Shown: in pieces, positions 52,151 to 64,000 of the stretch | Numbering within the stretch: position 1 is the stretch's first letter | How the letters are laid out: the number at the start of each line of letters is the position of its first letter | Assembly (NCBI GenBank): GCA_003344405.1 | Contig: NOWV01000129.1 | Span: 151,874-215,873, forward strand | DNA: 64,000 nt | Reading direction: 5' to 3' | DNA from: Trichoplax sp. H2 | Taxonomy: Eukaryota > Placozoa > Uniplacotomia > Trichoplacea | Made by a program: the position numbers and the translations under genes | The notes under the pieces: generated by a model | Told to the model about the DNA's origin: nothing | The model's input: only the letters and a program-made list of their open reading frames with translations | The model's database searches: none

Positions 52151-55100
52151 TTACTCGATCTTACAAAAGATTACTACTGTAATTTGTATAGTAATTTTAA
52201 AATACTTACATTTGCTGAAGCTATAAGATTGATTCCTAGGCAATTTGATCGATGAAATATATTGCAATATATTTCTTATATGCATAGAGGTGTGATTCAA
52301 GAAGGTTTCGGTGAATATTGTATACAAGACTGGATTTATACATGAATTCAGAGGTAAAGATAGGACAGCTACAAACGGTAACAAATGTGTGTCCAACTCA
52401 GAGACTATTACGCCTCTAATAAGGATGATGTAAAGCGGTAACCAACATAGAAGATCAGTAATTACAACACTAATCATCTTCGTTTGTATAATTCTATCAA
52501 AGAGCGAAACTTTTCTACATGCTTCTCTGCGCGATTTCGTTAAGGTAACCAAGATTACAGCATACATACTACAAATTGTTATCCAAATTATAAAGGTGAC
52601 GCTACAGTAAATTAATAGCCATGATAGCAGATAGGGATTTCCTATATTTCCAGGCATACAAGCAGCATTATTACCGTGTATACGATAATAAAATGTCTGA
52701 TTAATGCCATAGAGTGATGGTAAGCCGGCAAATACAGCGGAAATTGACCAAAATAAGAAAGAGAGAATAATAATGCAACGATACGATAAGCGATAATTCT
52801 CAAATGGATAAACCAAATGTAAATAGCGATCTAGAGTGATTAGAAACATGATGAATGTCGACATCAAAGATGAAACGGAGATAAGAAACGTAGAGATTAA
52901 ACAAGCTGGATTTTGTAACCAAATTTCATGATTATCAGCAAAGCGTCCACTAAAGTATGTATTTGCTGATGCGATAATAATTAAATAAATACCCATCAGT
53001 AAATCGGCAGCAGATAAGTTAAGAATTAGTACTTTTACTATTACATATTTTTTTTGCATATTTCGAGTATGTAAAGCTAATGAAATTATATTGCCAACGA
53101 TGGATAAAGCACCGGTAAACCAAACAAATATTCGGAGTATCCCATGAGACAAAATATCATTACAGGTTGAGAGACTGAATTGATCAGGTAATGGCTCGCA
53201 AAGCATTATTCTTCTAGGGGCGTGACAGCATAGATACTCCCGCGATGAAGCTCTGTATTCAGTTAGTAAACATATTTAGTGAAACTTCAGAACAACAAAG
53301 TTAAAACAGTAGTTTTATACATGGAAACATTCTTATACTAAGGTAAATAAGCGAACTTACTGATTAATAATTTGGCTTAACTTACAAAAATGTTGAACTA
53401 CAGTAATTAGCTAATGCATCACTAACCAATGAAGAATAATGATTTATTTCAATATCCGCAGAAGAAATGGCTAGATACTTGCTGAGATACGGTAAACCTA
53501 GCCAGTAGTTTCTAATGCATATGTTTTATCACTTAGAGTATCTGTGATGAATCGAATATACGTACAGCTGGGCTTGATATCAAATTATGGGAGAATAAAT
53601 AAATACTTATTCTTAAAAATCTCGGGCACGGAATCATTGAACATCGATGGTCTTAATTCTTTAAATGCTTATGTCAACATGCCAAGTTATTCAATAGTTA
53701 TTTAACTTTTCAAAATTAGATCTGGTTAGAATCTAAAAGGGTATCACTACAAACTGTTTACATTGGTTTTACCGTATGCTGGAAACATCTAATGTCGTAG
53801 TTATAAACCCTTTAAGAATGAATCAAAACAGTCTAATGGGCTTTATTAAATTCATTTCATAACATCTTTTTTCTTAAAAGGTTATGAAAATCACTCTGGA
53901 ACATTGCTGTCATGATACTTACATATCTGTTAGTGATGAAGCAGCAAGTAGAGAATATCTATTGAAGTGGATCAAAGGGTTATTCTTTATTCTTCTGTAA
54001 AATCAGAATTAAAAAAAGTCAGAGAATTGCTGTAAATTTTAACTTGTGAGCAATTTAATAGTAGCGCTTCAAAACTTTAGGCAATAACCATAGCTCAGAT
54101 AATATACTTTAGGACCTCCTTTTGACAGTTTATGAGTCATTACTAAATTTACTAATACGGTAATATTGTTGAATATTACTTATTTCCGACAAGCCTAAAT
54201 GTATAATATATGTTATATATATCGTATGTACGAATTAATAATGCAGCCATATCTATTTTTTCTAACAGCCCTACAGCACCTTATTTGGATCTTTTATAAA
54301 ATGGTACGCTATCTTATATCTGTTTTTGTTTTCAATGACGTTCTATTAGACAAATACAGTAATTTATTGGAGAGACCTCTAACGGAACTATTTTGTGTCA
54401 TGCCGTTATGAATTAAGAAGTAAAACCTACCTATACTTATTAAAAATTGAATGTTTTAAGGCAAGATTTAAAACTAACTTATTATTTATTAAAAACTATT
54501 AAATATAGCGCGGTAATCGTAGTTGTTACAGGTATGTAATGGTACAAAAATGAAGATGTTGCAACATATAGGCCATTTAAAATGATTTTAAAGATATGAT
54601 CATCTGACCCAAAATTCATTCACTTACAGGCCATTTAGGCTTGGTAAATTTGCAAAGCAGTATGGTTCCAATTTGACAATTTGATTATTATTGAGATTTC
54701 TAGATATTGCATTATTGAGAAAATGAGAAAAATTGTATAAGTTCATAATTCTTACGGATTTAAAAGTGAAATATCAAGTAGATACTTGAAGTAATAAAGA
54801 TATTCGAATATTCAGAAGTGAGCCAATTACTGCACGAGACACATACTGCATGGGCTCCACAAAAATTATTACATTAAACGGCTTCACGTGTGCTAAATAT
54901 TACTCGCAGTTATTGGCTTATTTAAGTCTGAAATTTTAAATTAATACGCCTGCAATGGATTTTAATTTTGTTTACATCAGAAAGTATATAATAATCAATG
55001 CTGGTAACAGATATTTTACAAACTTTCTATAGAATTTAGGTATTTTGCAAAATAGCTGATTTCACAACTTACTGTTTTAACATGTGTTCAACTGATGCTG

Positions 55101-58100
55101 TATAATAAGGGAACAAACCGGTGAAATCATGTACTGTACTTAGGCTATGGTATTTTGTGATACTTTTCAGACTGCATTCATGCTTACAGTTCTTTTAATT
55201 TCCCACTTTCGATCTTCTGAGTTACACATATATCAGATATGTTGTTATAATCAAGGTTTCTATAATGTATTTAATAGTTACAACATAATTAACGCTAGTG
55301 GCTTCTAAAATATAGAGTTTGACCTGCAAGTTAGGCCATTATCATTAGCATATTTTGAAATTTAACTTAAAATGAAAATGTTAAGGTCTAATTCCAAATT
55401 CTCATCACTTACATCACCTCTAAGTTAGTTAACTTCATTAGAGATAAATAGTCACTGTTCCCAAGTTGATTATGGTCTAATATTCTAAATGAGAAGATAT
55501 TGCTTTAAAATTAAATCAATGACTTAATTTTTATTACAAGTTTATGCTTATCCATCTTTTGTTTATTAACAATATAATTTAATATATAATTTATTGTATT
55601 AATTGTGGACTAAAATTAAATTTAAACCTGACACCCCCTTCAAATTCTTAATTCTTAAGTTAATTAACTACATTAACATTTATTGTATAAACTTTCTCTC
55701 ACCAAATCAAAATTATTTACAGTTTGAGAATATTAGTATTGTGGTTTAAATTTGTGCCGTATTTATAAGAATTTAGTCCGAAATGTTTATTGTACAGTAA
55801 ATAGACTTGCATCGGTCATAAATGTCGTAAGCAAAGCTGACGTTTAAACCCATAGTAGGTCAGATTAAGTAGGAATAGTTAACACAGATAGGTGATATCA
55901 GTATCAGTAGCTGACTGACTGGGATTAAGTTGGGACGAAAGCCTGAAAGGAATTTGTTTGTGCCTCTACTCGATGCTGGACCCTAGAGGTCAATACTATC
56001 CAGTATATTTACCGATTTTTATTACTGTCAGCTAATCTTAATCATAGCCCAATTATAAAAATTACTTTACAACAAGAATCTAGGTGGCTAGGCAAATTAC
56101 TTCTTCACTTACAGATACGTAACATGATTTAAAGTCGAGATGAACCTTGGACCGATGATTTTAAGTTGACATTCTGACATTTTTCTTAAAATATAAAATT
56201 TAAATTTTTACAAATCATAAAAAGTTTTTATAAAATATTACTTATTAAATACAAAATTCAGTTACAATTTAATTATTAAAATAAATTATTATTTAAATAC
56301 ACTTACACATACTGTACGTTATTCATATCAAAAAGTAGATTCTTAGGCGTTTGATCAAGATCATAGCCATCTAATGTTCTATTGTTGCAAGTAACGTAAC
56401 AGAAATCAAACCAATAAATACCGTGATATTTAATTAATATGTTAATATTTTTCTAGTTTGAAGTTAGATACAATAACAAGAAATTAAGATACAATGTCAT
56501 ATAGTGCTTTCTTTCAGATAGTATTGCGATCAATTTGTCAGTTGTTAGATTAGTGTAGCTCAGACTCCTAGAAGCGGAAGATAATTGAAGAGGAAAATAG
56601 TGGACAAGAAAAAATATGCATAATTTTAAGCACAATTAACTTGTAAGAATCAAAGCTTTATAAATATGGTACAGTATACTGGTTTATAGATAGTTCGATC
56701 ATTTGATTATTGTAATTAACTCAAAAAAGATAAAATCTCGATTAAAGTATTGGATTTAGAATTCTAAAATCTTCGGAAAGAAGTTCTTCTGTAACTATTA
56801 AGACGTTGATGCAAGAGTATTTTAGTTATTCAGTGTGAGAAGTCGATTTCTTACAAAATTTTAATATTGGACAGATTCATAATCCCATAATGATCTATTT
56901 CTTTTAGATTATTACCATCCAGAAATCTGCGAGAAAAATATCGTTGAAATATTACTGCCAATCTTAATATATTTACCTTGCTAACTGAAAATCGTTAGTA
57001 AACAAATCATGATAGTTAGATATGACATAAATTTGAATTTATCTGTCTTTAATCTGATTTCTGATCTGCATTTAAATCATGGTAGCAGAAATGTCATGTG
57101 AAATAATAGCAATTTCATCATTGTTACTATACCGGAGAAAGTGTATGAAATCTGTAGAGTACGTGATTGTAGTGTGTTCACTAATGTGCATCTGAAGGTA
57201 CATGTAATTTAGTCCTAATACCATCAACCTTTGATACTAAATATTTAATCCCGTGAAGATAATTAACTCATAACATAATTAATCAACTAAAAATATATTA
57301 TGAATAAGTAATGCAGAATTATTAAATCATATGATAACTAACTCATAACCTAATTAATTAACTAATTAACAATGTAGTATAAATGTATTTAGTGCAATGT
57401 ATATTAATTGTCAATAAAGCGATATTATTAAATCATATCAATGTATACTATTATACGTATGTCATGCTGTTAGTATATACTGTGAAATTTCTTGGAGTCT
57501 TGTTAGTGCTAACTATTATAATTATTTATAGAATATTAGTTCACAATTAGTGCATTGATTAGTGTATTCCCAATGGTGTTACTGAGTAGTTGTTGTTTTT
57601 ATTAATGAAAATGTTATCTATCAGTAATTTTTTTATTCATTAATTAGGGACAATGTCTATATAATGGATTATTCGTAAAATAAAGCCGTTAAACGAGTGT
57701 TCTTAAGTTACGCTGTGCAGTAATAGCCTACAAGAATAAATCTATACACATCGGTATAAGAATTTTTTATAGGATTAAGGTACAGAAGTACTGAAAATAT
57801 CAGCAAAGAAATAGGTTCTTAAAGATTAGCTCGAAGTATTAGCAATCAAAGAGTTATCTTCTAGATCAGAGAAGAAAACTAAAATTAATTCACATTATCT
57901 TCGTATGTATTGATATGGAAGTGTTAATTAAGATTTACTACTAAATCTGTTGTCCATTCAAATATGGTATGATTAAATAGTATGAAGTCATATCCTGAAA
58001 GAGTAAAAATAAATTGTCACATAATTAATACTTTTAACTTTACAAAAGTACATAATCTACGGCGATTTAGCTCATCGTGTAAATTCAAACCTTTTTTGGT

Positions 58101-61100
58101 ATGTATCGTTCGATTTTTAAATGAAGCAAAGAAAGGATATACCCAAATTTGTTTACTGCCACGTAAGATATTTTACATTTGTGTGGTTCATTAGTATTTG
58201 CAGTTTTTGTAATCATTTTATGATATTGTAATAATTCAAAGACAATTTGAAGGAAGCTAATATTTAGTTGGCTTATAAAGTAACATATAGATAGTGCGAC
58301 ACTCTGCGTATGCCATGATTAAAGATATATTTACGTTATTTACAGAAAAAATAATAATTTTGCTAAGTCTTATTCATTATAGATCGAATTGAACTAGCTA
58401 AATTACAATATTTTATAAAGATGCGAGCTTGCTTGATTAGCAATTTGAAATTTCTATTTTTTAAGTGTAATAGCTTCATTGCTACAACGGGTCTCAATTC
58501 TTTATACAAGAACGTGTATCGTACTTTACTGTTTCATCATCAGCTAAGGCCCACTAACATACTTTTTCCTACTCTAATCATTTCATCAAGGCTAAAGAGC
58601 TCAATAACGGACGTCGAATATTCACACAGCTGTATTTACTGTAGTTATACTTGTATAATAGTATGATCTCGCTTTTATGTTATTCGAACTATTTTAGAGA
58701 GTTTCGTCCCCAATTGTAAACTGATTTGTAACAACGATATACGGGATTTATTTAACGTAATACCTGAGAATTGTAGTAGTAATTGACACTGTATTTCGAA
58801 AATTATTTACAGATAACAACACTTATTCTGATTCTTAATTAAATGATAATTGTTTGATAAACTTGTGATCCTATAAAAGTAAGCTCAATTAGGATATCTC
58901 CTAATCATTTAATAGAATACTCTTGCATTTTAATAACAAGTATAATTGCATAAATTTGACCCGTTAAATTGGTTTTATCACCAAAAAATCAGGTGAAATA
59001 AGTTAACTATAAAGTAAATTTATGCTGGTTGCTATAATCAATTGTATCAATGCCAAATAAGTTCACCGCAATATTTCACATGATATTACTTAGCCTGATA
59101 AATGATCTTAGTTGATAATACCGGAATGACAAAAATCAATTATTCTTTCGCTGTTTTTAAGATAAAAAAGTAATATGCACTTACAGTCCTTGGATATAAG
59201 GAATCTCTTTAAGTAAATCTGTGTTGATAATCGAAGTATTTAGATGACAGTTCATCATTGCTCTAGTAAGATAAACATAGGAATTAGCCAAATTTTGCCG
59301 AGTTCACAAAAACTAAAGCCTCGCTACAATAAATTCTTTTAAATTTATTATTATTTTAAGATACTCTAGAACTGTTTAATTTAGAATGAATAATTTGAAC
59401 AGTGATCGATTAATCTTAAGAAAACTAATAAAAATTGATATAAATAATTTCATTTACAAAGTAGCAAGAGATCCAAGATGCCGAAGTAGGTGAGAGTCAA
59501 AGGAGCGCAAATTTACGCTGTTCATGATATATCTATATACGAAATAAAAACAGCCCAATAAGCTGTCTCAACTTTTAAATAGTTATTTGTAATTTATGTG
59601 ACCTATGATAAGGTATCTTCTCAAAAATATAACAAAAACTACAGTTTCTTGTAAACTTCACTTTATTACTTAAGTTAGGTTCGATATCAATCACGGACTA
59701 TTACTAAATTATCTCTGGGCTTTCTAAGTTATTACAGCTATATTTAAAACCTACGGACATCTAATTGCAAAATGAATCGCTTTCATCACAATCATTTCTT
59801 GCCGATTAAGTTACAAGATTAAATAGAAATTTACCATCGCGCCATCTATTCATAATTTGTACTTCTAATTTAAGCATCGGAATACAAATTTCACAATACT
59901 AACATACCTAGCACAATCTATTCATATCTCGATATCTTAATATAAACATCTTATTAAACTTGCTGCAACAACTACGATAATCTACTGCTATAGATGGACA
60001 CTTATACAGTACGGTGCAATTCACAGTCTAGTAATCGTCGTCTTAGATATATTTGGGGCTGTACTACAATACTGATCATAATTAAGCATATTCAACGCAA
60101 CGGTCTTACAATTTTTCAACAAAATCGAGCCTTCTAAAGGATATTTCCTTAAGATCGGTAAGGTATGGACTTCCTATAGCGCTGTGTCCGTCGAAAGAAT
60201 TTATTATATAGTATATGAGATTAAATAAAAATCATCACATGAAGTTAAATATAGCTCTGTAGATGGAGAATGTAACTCTCGCAGATGCTTTCTCTTACAG
60301 CAATCGCAATCTGATTAATTTTTGGAAAGCAAAATCAGGAATTTCAGAAAACGGATTGTCAGTTATATACCTGCAAAAGTTACACACATTTTTTCAATAC
60401 TTTCAGGTTTAAAACTCAGTTACAATTCATCTTTGCTCCATCAGCATATCTCTTTATAGTCATAGACTGTTACGCTTTCGAAACTCTTCTACTTTGTAGC
60501 AAAGAAGATTTGCTAGAAATCTCCAGGCGAGTCCACTAAAGCTAAAGTATTGAGCTAAGCTTTATTGACTTACTATAGCGAAATATATTCGAACAAATGC
60601 TATATAATTATTGCAAATAAGATAATAGTCGATAATTAATTCACAAAAAATGATAACATATCAGAAAAGCATTCAGGCAACTATTTAATCTATAACCTCT
60701 TCCATAGACTTACATCCTACAAATTTATGCCTAAGTACTGTGCTACTCTAGTCAAAAAGAGTGAGTTAAAGTTATAGTGAGCTAGTAATATAGAACTTAT
60801 ATCAATATAATAAAAGTATCATTTTTAAACAAAGACCTTCAAATAATTTAACTCTACTGCAGATTCTTTACTATCAACAACTGAGCTCACTTAAAAAATT
60901 CTCGACCGCATGCTTTACAACTAAGATTACTGCTGTCAAAAAGACCCAAAATTACTTCATACTTTATTATTAAAGTTAAATTTCTGGTAGCAAAGATATT
61001 AAGAGCATTAAAAGTCTTACTTTATTGAGCAATAATAGAAATAGTGCTCTATTATATTCAGTTAACAACTCTGGCTAATTGAATAGGAAATATCTCCTGT

Positions 61101-63212
61101 AAGTAACTATTTAATTTATTGAATTAATTTGTACTTTATGCACTATACTTACAACTGCTTTAAGGAACCGATATTATCGAATATGGTGACTGGAATTTTC
61201 TTCAGGTAATTTTGGGTAAGATTTCTTTTAATTTCAAAGTTTTCAATAAGTATTATGGGTTTAATGATTACAGTACCTTACAATACGTATGTTAGCTTCG
61301 AGATCACTATCTCGAGTCCATAGTAGAAGAATACGAGATGATGACATACTTACAGATGCGTCATGGATGAATAAGGAAGCCCAAAAGCTGCTTCATGTAT
61401 CCTATTAATCATATTACTTCCTAGATTTCTGTGATTTAAGTTACACTTAAATAGCTTAGTATTTTAGTTATATAAGCTAAGTAGTACTTTTCCATAGTAA
61501 TAAAAAAGCATAAAAGCGAATCAAGCGTTAATTTTTAGAAACATTAAATGACGTTTGAATTAATAGGAAATCTATAGCAGAGGCTGTAGTGAGTTGAGCT
61601 TTAATTGTATTTGGATTTGGCCATAAATTTAAACTTGTTTGAATTAAAATAGTTTGTCTACAGTACTTGAATTATTCGTAGGCAATGGTATAGTTTTTAC
61701 TTAAAATTTCTGAGCATAGGGTTATATATCAAATATAGACATTAAATACAAAATTACGTTAAATTGGAATAGTAATTCATGTGATAGAAATGTTGTAATT
61801 AATACGACTAGACTGAATTTTAAGCACTTCCTTGACGATACATTTAGATGCCTTGGCATCTATTATTAAAAAGTTTACTAGAGTTATAACTCTGCAGACG
61901 GTTGGAGTTATCATAATATTAAAGTTCTATTTAAGACCGCACAAATGACGAATAAAGCACTTTTAGTGATTTCTCCGAGTTCTTCGTGAGTTACACTGAC
62001 TACTGTAATTGGCTAGGGATCATCAAAGGTAGTGTAGTTCCTTTATAGTAAATTGCCTAGTGACTTTGCTCTAGATTGGTTCTAGTCTTCATTACCGGCG
62101 TAGCGGTATAGTAATAGTAGTGATAGAAGAGGAAGTATCTCTTCTCATTGCACTATTGTACTTAGTGAAATTTTAGTCTGTCACAAACTTGTGCAATTAA
62201 TAACGTATATATTATTCAACTACGGGATTTGTTCATTAAATTCAAAAAATACTGACACAAATTACAATATTCCTAATTTATTATTCAGAATTTTCCTTAT
62301 TCTAAATTGTAAAATATTCGAGTAAATTTATTCTTACAATTGCAAAGGAGCAAATGCCGAAAAAGTATTCGATCCAATGTGATTTATAAAGTTATGTGTT
62401 AGGCGTCTGTAAAGAAGTAGAGATTTCATTAACGTCAGTTAAAAATAACTATTAATCATCCAAGGTACATAAATATTGTACTTATATTTACAATTGATTT
62501 GTTTTAACATGAAGTAATTCAGATATACAGTAGCCTTTCTCTTAGATTTTATTTAATAATGTTTTATTTAAAAATACATATATTTATAGTCTATCGATAT
62601 CCTAAAATATTACGATTAAATCAAGTTGAACTCAATTCAGCACTAAACTACTTGATACTTCTATATCAAATACGTACAAATCTTTTAATGATACCATATC
62701 TTTGAAAGTTTCAGGTTCTAAGATGGAAATTTCGTTAACAGACAGTACTCTGAAGCAAAGAAATTGTTTTACTTTTCTACAACAGTAAAATTAATATTTT
62801 GTCTAAACTGTTAGGCTCTGCCTGAAAACTTTACAAATGCCTAAGCTTCAAAGTATTTAATCCACAGATTTCAAAATTACGTATTGAAAGTTGAAGGTTA
62901 GTTAATTGAGTTGTATAAAATTAGAAAGTAATTTTACTCACAATTTTTTGACGAACCAACATTCTAAAAATTGCCAGCGATTAAGTTTTTTTATTTTGTT
63001 AATATACAAGATTCTTTGATGACAAAATGTCCGAATTTAACGAATATAAAGTGCATTTAAGTGCCGTTAGTGATTTAGTATCGCAATTATAACTTATGAG
63101 GACCATCTAAAATAAATAGCGTATATCTAGGAAGATTTCTTACATTTTCTGTAGAGTGGTACCATTGCACAAGTGATTCGGTAAACTTACTAATCGATTT
63201 CTCCTTAAATCC
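52151..63212 (-). CDS. Leucine-rich-repeat GPCR, relaxin-receptor (RXFP)/LGR type, 5' end outside window
   Basis: Hormone-type receptor with a large LRR ectodomain and a 7TM core. Eleven LRR exons, minus strand: 63212-63144, 62406-62338, 61428-61354, 61224-61153, 60181-60110, 59262-59185, 56926-56855, 56378-56307, 56184-56113, 55484-55413, 54699-54628. Each encodes one repeat (seven are 72 nt) and every intron falls after the second codon base. Clear repeats include NLTQNYLKKIPVTIF and FLDGNNLKEID. The 7TM exon starts at 53252 after a perfect TACTAAC branch point. It opens with the hinge EYLCC..LCEPLPDQFS, then ILRIFVWF (TM1), NLSAADLLMGIYL (TM2), LDRYLHLVYPF (TM3), TDLLCWLP (TM6) and NPVLYTIF (TM7). 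The TM2 and TM6-7 motifs resemble RXFP more than glycoprotein-hormone receptors. An LDLa module, expected for RXFP, would lie beyond 64 kb. A strong donor at 52209 suggests the true exon ends at 52210, so the hydrophobic ORF tail to 52151 may be intron. Confidence 0.9.
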
Positions 63213-64000
63213 CTATCAAAAGTATTACATACGTAATCATCGCCTTTTATTTGCATACGAGTAGTAAAATTATTTATATTTCCATGCCTCCAAGTATGAA
63301 ATACGTTTACTGTAAATAGGTTTGACATATTTAAATGCGATTTTGGGTATTCTGTCAAGCTAACAAACTAGAACTAAATATACGTGCAAATATACAATTT
63401 GACATCAAAATCTTTCAGGAACGTATGAAGATGATAGCATGGTGGTTCATGAAAACCTGCTTAAATCGATAAATGGTCCATGATGGTTTTATGTTATTTA
63501 TTATAAGAAAGTGACAATTAAAGCATATTTATGAAGTGAAACGTTGCTAAAAAGTTCAAGTGAAATTTTAACAGGCGAGTCTAAAGTTTTAACTTCTGCT
63601 TGCTTACAAGTAAAATTCATTACATCAACTCGAACTGACCACTTATAATATGAAGCAGTAAAACAAAATCTCGTCTTTGAAGCGATATAACGTAATTTTG
63701 TTATTACGGGTGCTGACTTATTTTATATTAGGTTATTACGTAAAATTTCTGGTAAATTTTATAATAATTCTATCATACAAGACTGTAATGTAACTAGTAA
63801 TGTGATTGTAGACTGTTAGCCATGTTTAGTATAATGTACGGTAGATATTTATCCTAAGAGATATTTGGTAGCTATAACTATAGACTGTAGTGGTATAGAC
63901 TCTATGCTAGAGTACAGATGATTATATACAGTAAGGTGTTGAGTTACTAATAAGGCTATAGGTAAAAATAGAACTGTAAATCATATATTAGGATATGGTT
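63213..64000. other. Right end: LGR intron and dispersed repeat
   Basis: Probably an intron of the LGR gene, since the most upstream LRR exon found begins mid-codon at 63212 and further 5' exons must exist. From about 63803 to the end the sequence matches the dispersed repeat that starts at 38331. Confidence 0.45.

Noticed and set aside
60714-60781. Possible extra LRR exon before a GTAAGTC donor
   Set aside because: The only frame compatible with the gene's constant phase contains a stop (TAA).
62942-63013. Possible extra LRR exon before a GTGAGT donor
   Set aside because: In-frame TAA in the required phase and no acceptor giving a full repeat.
63140-63358. 72-residue ORF taken as a start of the LGR gene
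   Set aside because: Only its last 22 residues (the LRR after an acceptor at 63213) are coding-like. The upstream Met is in intron.

Overview
This is an AT-rich window of animal nuclear DNA. Its genes carry spliceosomal introns with GT..AG borders and are far apart. The gene set is an intronless class A GPCR, a leucine-rich-repeat GPCR (LGR) of the relaxin-receptor type, a GPI-anchored Xaa-Pro aminopeptidase, a dTMP kinase, fibrinogen-related secreted proteins and a kinase-fold protein. Together with small introns, high AT content and solo LTRs, this suggests an early-branching metazoan. A placozoan (Trichoplax/Hoilungia) is my best guess. That is inference; no species marker was checked.

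Layout: 0.7-3.0 kb holds two local tandem duplications and an intronless class A GPCR on the minus strand. 3-14.8 kb is almost gene-free but contains two solo LTRs in opposite orientation and an ankyrin-like relic. 14.8-15.4 kb is a 118-bp tandem repeat, followed by an unrecognised terminal exon at about 15.8-16.0 kb. 16.75-23.2 kb is a 23-exon (plus an unidentified first exon) membrane Xaa-Pro aminopeptidase on the plus strand. It is convergent with a complete five-exon dTMP kinase on the minus strand (24.16-27.0 kb), which has a canonical E2F site upstream. 27.8-31 kb has a foldback/MITE-like element and two minus-strand exon candidates.

32.6-44.9 kb is a tandem family of fibrinogen-related secreted proteins on the plus strand: two intact two-exon genes, one broken copy and one fragment. 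It is interrupted by repeats and a third solo LTR. 47.3-48.9 kb holds three phase-matched exons of a kinase-fold protein on the minus strand that has lost the catalytic-loop residues. 52.15-63.2 kb is a large LGR on the minus strand: eleven LRR exons, all split in the same phase, running into a single 7TM exon. Its 5' end lies beyond the window.

The genes do not form an operon or an obvious pathway. The layout is one of unrelated single genes, plus tandem duplication and decay at the fibrinogen-related locus and around the first GPCR. The most valuable parts are the gene models rebuilt from exons too short to stand out as ORFs (LGR, aminopeptidase, dTMP kinase, pseudokinase) and the three solo LTRs, each with a perfect 5-bp target duplication.
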